From the NCBI GenBank assembly GCA_964036665.1, contig OZ038527.1, positions 3,162,001-3,226,000 on the forward strand: 64,000 nucleotides of DNA, given 5' to 3'. Below, in pieces: positions 58,101-64,000 of this stretch. The notes under the pieces are model-generated. The model worked only from the letters and a program-made list of their open reading frames with translations. It made no database searches and was not told the DNA's origin. The stretch's first letter is position 1. Each line of letters starts with the position of its first letter. Source of the stretch: Gordius sp. MW1. Lineage: Eukaryota > Nematomorpha > Gordioida > Gordea > Gordiidae. The translations under genes were made by a program, and so were the position numbers.

Positions 58101-61100
58101 ACATCATATATATAACACATATATAACAGTTTCCTTTACTTTTTATGATATTAACTTGAATAGTTTGTTATAAATTTATAAAACTGCAAATTGTCATGCT
58201 GTCAAATAAATATTAAAGTTTTGAATGAATAACAATTTGTACTCCAAATGCTGTCTTGCCATTCGCCTTTGGATTTGTTAAAGTTTTGCATGCATCGCGG
58301 TTGAAATATATATTTAAGACCCAATGTATTAGGGTATTTAAAATAATTTCAAATAATTGCGAAACTATTAGTGAAATATAATTGGGAACATAAAGATTAA
58401 TTTTAATGATAAAATTTGCCTAAAGAGCACAAAATTAATAAAAATAACTTGTGCCCTTGGGCATACTTACATTGACATAGCCGGGAGAATGTAGGGGGGC
58501 ATATAAAATTCCTTTTAAATCTAAAATTTTTTATGTTTATATTAAATTATTACAAGTATGAAATTTGATTATCATTTTGCTTATTCTAAAATTATTACTA
58601 AGCATTAATTTCGGCTAAGCCCATGACTGCCATAGTTAGTGAACTGTAAAAACGGCTGGGTATCGTTTGGTCGTCCTTTGGTTTTAGTCGACTAAACATA
58701 AACGGTTTGGTCTGTTTATGTTTAGTCGACCACTAGGCTTGGTCGAAATTTGAAAAACACACCAGAATCGACCGTAGTCTTAGTTGAACGAATGGTCGAC
58801 CCGACGAAACCCAGTCGTTTTTACAACACTACCCATATTTATTATTTTTTCCTGCCACTTCTCTTCAAGCTTCCCCATTCAAGCTTTGGTCCGTTTCATG
58901 TCAACTTGCTTGACCAGCCCGGCCTCTGACCAAACGAGCCCGACCGACCCCAAAATGGGCAATCGTATTTCTCAGGTAGCAGCCGTAAGTCGTAGTCGGA
59001 GAGATAGTCTAGAATCGACAGGGTCTTCATCTCCTGGCAGGAACGTGGTCAAGATAAATACAGAGGGAACACCCTTCTTGCGTCTCCTTTTCCTTAACTG
59101 CGCCGTCACCTGCAAACGGTACATGGATAAATTCATGGTATACGAAAAATCTTGCGTTATTAAATCTTTGATATTTTACTTTTTATCTAGAGGATGAAAA
59201 GTTTGTAGAGTGTGGGCTTAGCTCAGGGGCAAAAGCTGACAAATGTCCCTTCTCTTTGGGATAAAATTTACATACTTGCCCCCCTTTAAGTCAAAAAATA
59301 TAACTTTCTATCTCGCCTTGAATCCAAATCTCTTGGCTAAGCCCATTGTAGAAGTTGTTGTTGTTCCAAAGAGAGAATTTCCACGATTGTGTGTGATGTT
59401 ATGTATAGGTTGTCTGTTACAGAACCTTTAGGCTGCTAACCATGTATAAGAATGCCACTTGTTCCGTATAGTTTATAGCAATTGTATGACAATTTTTGTA
59501 TGTATTAGATATGCAAAAGAAAAATTTGCTTGCTATGCATAATAATACGCAAGTCAAAATACTGGGGATTAGATATATAGGTGACAGGCGTGATTATTAT
59601 AGCCGATGTATATAGTTTCCATTGTTTCGTTATATATTTATTTTTTATTTAGAATTCTGTGATCAAAAGCATTGACGAAACGAGGGCTTCTAAGAAGACT
59701 AAAAATGGTGGTGGATTTTTGCCTTTCGTAGAAGAATTTAAGGTAAGCAGTTTAAAATCTTTTTGTTATGCATCAATAAACTAAATTTATAAACCGCTAG
59801 ATTTTAGCCGAAAACTTGGAAAATATATTCAAGCAAGGGGGTGAAATGGGGCATAGAATTGAACTAGACAAGTGGTACACCATATTGGTTCGCTCCATCT
59901 TCAACAATATAAACAGGATAGCTGTGGAGCATCCCAAACTGCCCAGGGACGTGGTTCTATTTGGTATATATGCGAATCCTATTAGATTGTCCCGTTTATT
60001 GCTCTCAAAATATTTCTCCTTTTCTCCATTTTATGTTATCAACTTTATACTTCCTAACGCAGTTGGTTAATTTAATTATAGAAATCAATGATTACTAATA
60101 CTAAAAATAATGTATTGCTAACTATGCCCAATTTTACGTTTGATAATTAGAAATTAGTTTCCTTTCTTACATTACTTTTTTGTTTAATATATGCAAAAAG
60201 CTTTCTGACAAGTTTTATTATAACATATATAAATTTGTTAACTTTTCAAAGCATTTTTTTATATAGTTTTAGGATTAGTTAAGAATATACAACTAAGTTT
60301 AAGTAACTTTGTCTTGTTTAAAATTACGTATTTAAGCATTTTTTAACAGGAATTCCGAAAATTGGTACAAACGTTAGATCATATATTAAATGGGATCATT
60401 TTTATAGGTTTGCCCATGTAAAAACGTTGATTAATCTCAATTTTCTATTTTAGAAAACTACCATTCCATGTATAGTAAGTCATTTTTCTTTATTGTTTTT
60501 AAAATTTAATTTGTTTAAATTTTATTTAAAACTTATTATTTTAGCTGCCTTGTCATCCCTGAAAATCGCTCATCTTGAAATGGAACGTAAAGAAGCTAAA
60601 ATGAGGTACAAGCAGCACATATATTCCTACGTTGAATCTATACTGGGCAAGCCAATGGAAAAATTGAACGTAACTTTTATCTTTTTTCACGCCTTTACAT
60701 ATTCCGTTTTGCCTAGATTTTTTTTGAGGGCGTTGAAAACAAGGTTTCTCAGGGTATTAAAGAAAGCGAAATTAGTTATCAAATTGCCTTTAGTAAAACC
60801 GAACTCAAGAAAGTCATTAAAGACTACCCAGGGAAAGAGGTAAAGTGTTTTAACGCGATATTACCATAACAAAATATAGGTTAAACGTCAATTGGAATCC
60901 TTATATAAATTGGTCGAAAAACACGTGGGTGAAGATAATAGTCTGTTGCAGGTAAAATAATTTTCGCTAAATCGCGAAAATTTTGATAGGTTGTCTGGAG
61001 GTCGGTCCAAGAAGAGTTTATAAAGCATTACAAAAATCTGGAAGGTTTAATCGCAAAATGTTATCCCAATAGTCAGATAGCGTTGGAGTTTAGCTTAAAC

Positions 61101-61142
61101 GAATTGCTACAATATTTTTCCGAGATCGCTCAACAGCATTAA
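46009..61142 (+). CDS. EXOC1: EXOC1/Sec3, exocyst complex component 1
   Basis: Membrane-landmark subunit of the octameric exocyst, which tethers secretory vesicles to the plasma membrane before SNARE fusion. Exons: 46009-46129, 46853-46980, 47193-47361, 48584-48861, 50568-50795, 51498-51633, 51732-51841, 53155-53442, 54542-54868, 55546-55799, 56706-56786, 58870-59137, 59653-59742, 59801-59963, 60454-60474, 60545-60669, 60717-60839, 60880-60951, 60990-61142. All introns are GT-AG and phases agree throughout, giving 1044 residues (human protein 894; the excess is in exons 4, 8, 9 and 12). Order: N-terminal PH-like phosphoinositide-binding domain (exons 1-3), coiled-coil (4-7), linker, helical C-terminal domain. 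The C-terminus is very close to animal Sec3 ([26 protein letters not shown]). Introns are full of transposons. Confidence 0.96.
46853..46980 (+). CDS. EXOC1: EXOC1 exon 2
   Basis: 43 codons with the joining base: [20 protein letters not shown] then [11 protein letters not shown], matching the VKVVKVKK...KRQIAWxLxDLxVVD segment of the animal PH-like domain. Acceptor GAATAG, donor CCA/GTAAAA, phase 0. Confidence 0.92.
47193..47361 (+). CDS. EXOC1: EXOC1 exon 3
   Basis: [15 protein letters not shown] then [18 protein letters not shown], the FDLHFEK..W....EKNAFI..LWKLNQRYL end helix of the PH-like domain. Start chosen at AAATCAG/GAT because only this acceptor keeps phase 0; donor GACG/GTAATT, phase 1. 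Confidence 0.93.
47625..48277. mobile_element. Middle hAT MITE (TAGTGTTGTAAAAACGG)
   Basis: Ends TAGTGTTGTAAAAACGG and CATTTTTACAACACTA; flanks GTCTAAAT and GTCCGAAT (6 of 8 identical, eroded duplication). Body has GTCGATTAAAACC-type words. Same family at 52780-52979 and 58630-58838. Confidence 0.82.
47674..48144. mobile_element. Inner TA-target MITE
   Basis: Starts GACTAAATAGACTGCTCAT, ends GATGAGCAGTCTATTAGTC; TA at 47672-47673 and 48145-48146. Contains TAGATGGCGCTAT. Youngest of the three nested insertions. Confidence 0.88.
48584..48861 (+). CDS. EXOC1: EXOC1 exon 4
   Basis: Family-specific end [19 protein letters not shown] matches NAEAFAEKLSRELQVLDG of animal Sec3 and opens the coiled-coil. 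The first 55 residues (S, T, A, G, Q-rich) are a poorly conserved linker longer than in human. Donor GGG/GTGCGA, phase 0. Confidence 0.95.
48893..49188. mobile_element. MITE with GGGCTTGTC ends, intron 4
   Basis: Left GGGCTTGTC, right GACAAGCCC. Inside: CTGCGCAGCAAAATC palindrome, ACGGCTATGTTATACTTATAACCCGTAC, TTTTGCATCTTAC. A diverged inverted copy is at 53512-53790 in intron 8. Confidence 0.78.
49230..50384. mobile_element. TA-target MITE in intron 4, interrupted
   Basis: GACTATATACACTGCTCATG at the left and GATGAGCAGTGTATTTAGC at the right, TA on both sides (49228-49229, 50385-50386). Interrupted at 49318-50013 by a GC-rich hAT MITE. Retains AAAATGGCGGAAAAAA near its right end. Confidence 0.85.
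49318..50013. mobile_element. hAT MITE with CCCGAGCCCG ends
   Basis: CTGACACC is duplicated exactly at 49310-49317 and 50014-50021. Ends TAGAGCCCTGC and CCCGTGCCTA. GCCCGAGCCC words fill both ends and are inverted relative to each other. Confidence 0.9.
50568..50795 (+). CDS. EXOC1: EXOC1 exon 5
   Basis: [20 protein letters not shown] then [19 protein letters not shown], aligned with ANIQSIMASEKQVNxLMKLLDEAL and the following heptads of the Sec3 coiled-coil. Both sites phase 0; donor CTA/GTAAGT is consensus. Confidence 0.96.
51080..51420. mobile_element. hAT MITE with TCGGGCTCGGG words, intron 5
   Basis: TAAAGCCCTGCC to GGAGGGCTCTA; flanks TATGTAAT and AATGTAAT (7 of 8). Same terminal type as 49318-50013. 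Confidence 0.82.
51498..51633 (+). CDS. EXOC1: EXOC1 exon 6
   Basis: [20 protein letters not shown] then [14 protein letters not shown]. Corresponds to the LSEIEFLVNHMDL...L..GDL..ACxxAADALxxxM region. Ends phase 1 at GCCG/GTAATT. Confidence 0.93.
51732..51841 (+). CDS. EXOC1: EXOC1 exon 7
   Basis: [20 protein letters not shown] then [13 protein letters not shown], matching [30 protein letters not shown]. Follows a 98-bp intron; donor GTT/GTGAGT, phase 0. Confidence 0.94.
52110..53110. repeat. Intron 7 repeat cluster
   Basis: Three diverged copies of a unit with ATTATAAAxxCAAGTxGGACAGGAC, CATTTTTxACCGAAA and GGACGGACGGAC (52240-52470, 52495-52770, 52980-53110; a relative at 50880-51000). 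A TAGTGTTGTAAAA-type MITE sits at about 52780-52979 and a partial one at 52126-52238. Ends in ATTGCATAGCAATTG, a motif shared with the satellites of 1-23 kb. Confidence 0.75.
53155..53442 (+). CDS. EXOC1: EXOC1 exon 8
   Basis: Starts with a G/S/T-rich linker, then [20 protein letters not shown] and PETYVDLLK, matching [30 protein letters not shown]. Donor AAG/GTTTTT is weak; retained because the junction with exon 9 aligns without a gap. Confidence 0.94.
53512..53790. mobile_element. Inverted MITE partner in intron 8
   Basis: Diverged reverse complement of 48893-49188: TGCTGCGCAGCAAAAATCGC, GTACGGGTTATAACTTAGCC, GCATAACATAACTGCGATTT. Ends GTGCTTGTC and CGCTTGACCC are eroded. Confidence 0.75.
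54314..54467. mobile_element. GTAGCCA-type MITE, copy 2 (intron 8)
   Basis: CATGGGCATAACCAGC to TTGGCACGCTCATG with GGGGGGCAGCCGCCCC inside. Lies about 75 bp before exon 9, possibly near the branch point region. Confidence 0.75.
54542..54868 (+). CDS. EXOC1: EXOC1 exon 9
   Basis: [20 protein letters not shown] matches NYMDYLSRLYEREIKDFFE residue for residue across the exon 8/9 junction. The remaining ~80 residues are a Ser/Thr/Gly/Pro linker ([21 protein letters not shown]), the region that in human carries RRSQSSSLLDMG. Phase 0 at both ends. Confidence 0.93.
55546..55799 (+). CDS. EXOC1: EXOC1 exon 10
   Basis: [20 protein letters not shown] then TEFFHLVRG, matching [23 protein letters not shown]. 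The rest is a variable linker ending SPDMDDR. Phase 2 donor ACAG/GTTTCA. Confidence 0.94.
55871..56268. mobile_element. hAT MITE (CAGAAACCAGAAATGCC), intron 10
   Basis: GTTGGTAT duplicated at 55863-55870 and 56269-56276. A 398-bp member of the family in both palindrome arms; ends TCTGACCTCTG. Immediately downstream (56301-56315) is CGGGTTCAAATCCCG, a perfect tRNA T-arm stem-loop without the rest of a tRNA. Confidence 0.9.
56706..56786 (+). CDS. EXOC1: EXOC1 exon 11
   Basis: [20 protein letters not shown] then MADRINR, matching the [28 protein letters not shown] start of the Sec3 C-terminal helical domain. Phase 2 on both sides. Confidence 0.94.
56954..58128 (-). mobile_element. TRIM-like LTR retrotransposon in intron 11
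   Basis: LTRs 56954-57214 (261 bp) and 57871-58128 (258 bp), about 95 % identical, 5-bp duplication GTTTC at 56949-56953 and 58129-58133. On the minus strand the order is LTR starting TGTTATATATGTG, primer-binding-like TGGTGTCAGAAG 2 bp inside, a ~650-bp noncoding interior, AAGGGGAAAGA polypurine tract, LTR. The interior has a duplicated GATGGGATGGAAATT segment (57370, 57480) and no protein coding, so it is a terminal-repeat retrotransposon in miniature. Confidence 0.92.
58630..58838. mobile_element. hAT MITE (TAGTGTTGTAAAAACGG family), intron 11
   Basis: AGTGAACTGTAAAAACGGC to CGTTTTTACAACACTA with internal GTCGACTAAAC words. Lies 30 bp upstream of exon 12, between its branch region and the TRIM. 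Confidence 0.8.
58870..59137 (+). CDS. EXOC1: EXOC1 exon 12
   Basis: Joined Tyr codon then [12 protein letters not shown], aligned with SFNSLYMLVKMSHHV. A ~40-residue insertion ([19 protein letters not shown]) absent from human follows, then [20 protein letters not shown], matching [20 protein letters not shown]. Phase 2 to 0. Confidence 0.92.
59653..59742 (+). CDS. EXOC1: EXOC1 exon 13
   Basis: [20 protein letters not shown] then [10 protein letters not shown], matching [28 protein letters not shown]. Followed by a 58-bp intron. Confidence 0.96.
59801..59963 (+). CDS. EXOC1: EXOC1 exon 14
   Basis: [48 protein letters not shown]; matches FAGLAESIFKNAE...[20 protein letters not shown]...TPRDVVMM. 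Acceptor CGCTAG/ATT chosen because the nearer TTTTAG breaks phase. Ends phase 1. Confidence 0.96.
60454..60474 (+). CDS. EXOC1: EXOC1 exon 15 (21-nt microexon)
   Basis: Encodes ENYHSMY with the split codons, filling exactly the ENFHHIF heptad of animal Sec3 between RDVVLF and TALSSLK. Acceptor TTTTAG, donor ATA/GTAAGT. Phase 1 on both sides, so skipping it would remove seven residues without a frameshift. Confidence 0.93.
60545..60669 (+). CDS. EXOC1: EXOC1 exon 16
   Basis: [20 protein letters not shown], then [17 protein letters not shown], nearly identical in pattern to [20 protein letters not shown]...YVxxxLGQPLEKLN. Followed by a 47-bp intron. Confidence 0.97.
60717..60839 (+). CDS. EXOC1: EXOC1 exon 17
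   Basis: [20 protein letters not shown] then [16 protein letters not shown], matching [40 protein letters not shown]. Followed by a 40-bp intron. Confidence 0.97.
60880..60951 (+). CDS. EXOC1: EXOC1 exon 18
   Basis: [20 protein letters not shown] then SLLQ, matching [24 protein letters not shown]. Followed by a 38-bp intron that is mostly an inverted repeat. Confidence 0.97.
60952..60989 (+). other. EXOC1: 38-bp hairpin intron 18
   Basis: GT-AG intron whose centre is AATTTTCGC, a 6-nt loop, then GCGAAAATT: a 9-bp perfect stem between donor and acceptor. Without removing it the frame would not continue. Confidence 0.92.
60990..61142 (+). CDS. EXOC1: EXOC1 exon 19 (terminal)
   Basis: [20 protein letters not shown] then [19 protein letters not shown] and the C-terminal YFSEIAQQH, then TAA. 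Human ends SSIAQSH, so the C-terminus is complete. Confidence 0.97.
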   Translation, partial: VVWRSVQEEFIKHYKNLEGLIAKCYPNSQIALEFSLNELLQYFSEIAQQH

Positions 61143-61218
61143 TATTTATTATCATACGTACTTATCTCTGAATCTGTATTCGCTCTTGTATATTTTATTT
61201 TCAGACTTTATAATTTTT

Positions 61219-61224
61219 AATAAA
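61219..61224 (+). terminator. EXOC1: EXOC1 polyadenylation signal AATAAA
   Basis: AATAAA 77 bp after the stop codon, in TTTTTAATAAATTAATTG. It would give a very short 3' UTR of roughly 95-100 nt; TTAATAATTAG-like AT-rich words downstream provide no better site before the MITE. Confidence 0.65.
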
Positions 61225-61429
61225 TTAATTGCATACATGACTAGTTTTAAAATTTGGATGCTTAAATTTTATATAAAAAAAAGTAAAAGCATGAATTTAT
61301 AGGTTAAATTATTCCTATTAACAACTACAACCTATAATTGTAGAGAATTGTTTAAAACTTTCTTAATTCTTATTTAAAATTTGCTGCTACATCTTTTACT
61401 TACTGTTTTGTCGTTAGGATTGTTAATAG

Positions 61430-61592
61430 CATGGGCGTAGCCAACATTGGAATTAGAGGAGGCAATAATGATTTAGAAAGGGGCAAAATGATCATTTTTT
61501 GAAATTTAGCCATAATTTTAATAAATTTTAACAAATTTGCAAATTTGATGGCGGGCAGCCGCCCCTCTCTGCCCCCCTTGGCTACGCCTATG
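61430..61592. mobile_element. GTAGCCA-type MITE, copy 3
   Basis: CATGGGCGTAGCCAAC to GGCTACGCCTATG, with GGGCAGCCGCCC inside; flanks GTTAATAG and GTTAAAAG (7 of 8). The best-preserved copy of this 160-bp family, supporting hAT-type insertion. Confidence 0.85.
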
Positions 61593-64000
61593 GTTAAAAG
61601 CATTTTAGTTATCTTTATCTTGTTCAATATTAACCATAATAATTAGAATATGGCTTCGTCCGAAAGTTTTTTAAAAGCATATTTTATCGAGGAGGACCTT
61701 ATAAAAACGCGAAGGAAAATGTATTGTGAAATTTTAGTTTGACTATGCTAAATAAACTTTAAGTTATCCAGCATTTCCTCTCCAAATATGCCTGCCTCTG
61801 AGTATCAAATTAGCCCATAAGTAATCAGTAAAATAAAAATTTTTATTACGCGCCTTATCTATTTTAATAACATAAAATAAGGCATATTATTCAATTTTCG
61901 CGACTTGTATACCTTTAGGTTGTTTAAACAAATTGTAAAAAACATTCGCAAGTTGTTAAAATGAATATTAAAAAAAAAATTTAACATATATTTTGTTTAA
62001 AGATATAAGAAAATTATATTAGAGGTATTTCATCAGGGCCTTTGTTAGGATTTGAGATTAACATTATCAAAAAGTTTGTTAATTATATGGGGAGAGGATA
62101 AAGATTATTTTAGAAATATTAACCTTAATTTCGTTATGTATAAGAAAAATATACCCTAGGGGGCTTCTTGATCTGGCCTTCCTTTAAACCCTCACACATG
62201 ATCTTCATTAAATCAATAGATCAATTCCACCCAGTTTTTTCATGTTATCTATATAAAACACAGAAAAACCACGATAAGCTGGGAGTAATGTTATAATTAG
62301 TGCTTGGGCCAAAATTAATATAGCAGACTCAATAAATCACCCATATATTGGATCATAGACTTAACAGTTTTTATTAAGAGGTAGATTTGTATGTTGATTT
62401 GCAATCAAAAATTCGTTTTGAGCTGGTTTACCTAATGTGTATTTTGAATAGATGCCCTCACCTTTAAATGGATAAGTTATACAGTAGAACTCTGATTTCA
62501 ATGGTGCTGTTGAGTATTTTACAAATGTTAGTGAATTCATTAGATTTAGTAAAATTTAATAACAACTTTTTAAGTGATCTTTTGCCTTTAAATATTATAG
62601 GACTTTACCTGCGTAGATATTTTCGCCCACTCTAACCAAAAACTATAACGCTCTAACCCTCGATTGTTGCCTCATGCTCTGGAATTATGGTCCCACAGAG
62701 AAATCGACAGGTGCTACCCTGTTTCAAAATATTTCACAGGCGTTTTAATTTTTTTTTTTTGTAAAATTTAATTTTAAATTTCTTGACAATAATTGACCGC
62801 TTTTCGCGAACGATATTTGTGATGCCCGCCAGCTATAATACTTATGTATTTTCTTTTATCCGTTATAATATTAATGGTTTTTATATACCGTTTTTTTAAT
62901 TATATTTTGACTTCACATAAATCATTTATATTTCAAACAACTTTCAACAAATCAATTTTACTATTTTCTATTTATAATTGATTTTTAATGATTAATATAT
63001 ATAATATACCAATTGTTTGTTTTTAAAATATGGCTAAAGATTTTATATAAGAATTCGTAAATTTGTTTTTGCAAAATAGAGTTGGTTAATGTTAAACGCT
63101 GATTTTATTACTGATATTGTATTGGATTTTTAAATCATATTTATATGTATATAATATAAAGAATAAACGCTAATATAAAAGTTGATTTACGGAAAAAGTA
63201 ATTCATAATGAGAATCTGATAATTAATATTTAAAGGCAGATTGAGTTTTTCAAATCTATTACATTAATTGGTCATCAGGTGTTAGAATAATTTTCTGTTT
63301 GAATCTTAATTTATCAAATATTTATTATAAAAATAGTGGATAATTATATATATATTAAAGTTCAGCAGTCTGAACAACGTTATTAAACATTTATAAGACA
63401 TAAGCTATTATAAAAATTCTTAACAACAGTTTATCTATATTTCCGTGTCATAATAAAATAATTGCAGCTCTCTATTAAGCTCTTCTACGCTTTAAGTGTC
63501 GTATAGTCTTAAATTGCTAAGTGTTTTAAAAGTTTTGCCAAATTCAAGTAAAATTGCTATTAAAAAGTTGTGATATTACTAATCCTATAATTTAATCATA
63601 AACTATAAGGGAAATTTATAAATTATTGATAATGCCGTAATTATTATTTATAAAATAATCTTTAATGCTCAATTAAAGTAAATCGACTGAAAAAAAACGT
63701 AGAAAATATTTTAACCGCAAATGGTAATGCGCCAAACGAGCTAATTAAATATACTTCCAACTTAAACTTCAGGGATCTCAAAAATGGTCATTCCAACGAA
63801 TTAATCCATAAATCAAAAGTTAAAATGTGAGAAATTGATTAAAATCTACCCCTCACCCAGCTAAATTAACAGTAATGACATAGCTCCCCGAATATTAGGC
63901 AAATTAATTAAATTTTATCCTGAGGAGCCAATACTTTCACGCATTTATATTCATCCCGAGCCCGTTACATCTGCCTCATAAACAATTTTAATCATTTAAG
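61593..64000. other. AT-rich 3' flank, no gene seen
   Basis: No repeats or protein families recognised. A 30-codon frame at 61650-61742 (MASSESFLKAYFIEEDLIKT...) is charged and begins with ATG but is too short to assign. The rest is strongly AT-rich. Confidence 0.55.

Noticed and set aside
58784-58869. Upstream extension of the exon 12 frame to an ATG at 58784
   Set aside because: The extension runs through a MITE end; phase and homology place the acceptor at 58869/58870.
59205-59245. tRNA gene suggested by GGCTTAGCTCAGGGGCAAAAGC
   Set aside because: Resembles an A-box/D-arm only; no anticodon arm or T arm follows at the right distance.

Overview
Eukaryotic nuclear DNA, AT-rich and without bacterial features. 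The one intact host gene recognised is EXOC1/Sec3, the exocyst subunit. It lies on the + strand as 19 exons (46009-61142) and its exon-by-exon order matches animal Sec3, so the source is most likely an invertebrate animal. The spliced frame closes exactly (3135 nt, 1044 codons plus stop). Introns 13 and 15-18 are only 38-70 bp, whereas introns 3, 4, 7, 8, 10 and 11 are swollen by transposons. Transposon types (hAT, TA-target MITEs, an RTE-like LINE, Ty3/gypsy) are compatible with an arthropod-like invertebrate, but the species cannot be fixed from this sequence.

Layout. 1-7400: tandem 1.25-kb units with GGGGGC-AGCCCC minisatellites, then a ~130-bp satellite whose unit borders carry a tRNA T-arm-like sequence. 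7400-13000: broken hAT transposase, an hAT-like element with a nested LINE tail, TA-target MITEs. 13000-20300: mostly unique AT-rich DNA with few signals. 20337-21073: hAT element with an intact 8-bp target duplication and the C-terminal dimerisation domain of its transposase. 21090-23060: the satellite again, inverted. 25311-27980: Ty3/gypsy deletion derivative keeping integrase, a GC-rich second ORF, a polypurine tract and LTR copies.

27993-45830: a ~17.8-kb palindrome, the most unusual object in the window. Its arms pair from a shared terminal motif to a centre at about 37303, where a 151-bp satellite meets its own inverse. The arms are nearly identical in base sequence but carry different, later insertions: a 295-bp foldback and a 2.1-kb hAT foldback made of inverted G-run/C-run minisatellite (left only), a CTCGT-rich hAT element (right only), and two copies of one MITE inserted independently 2 bp apart at homologous positions. 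No transposase was found in it. It ends 178 bp before the EXOC1 start codon.

46009-61142: EXOC1 with nested MITEs, a small LTR element (TRIM-like) in intron 11, and an inverted MITE pair flanking exons 5-8. 61143-64000: polyadenylation signal, one MITE, otherwise nothing recognised. Most other open frames are chance translations of repeats.
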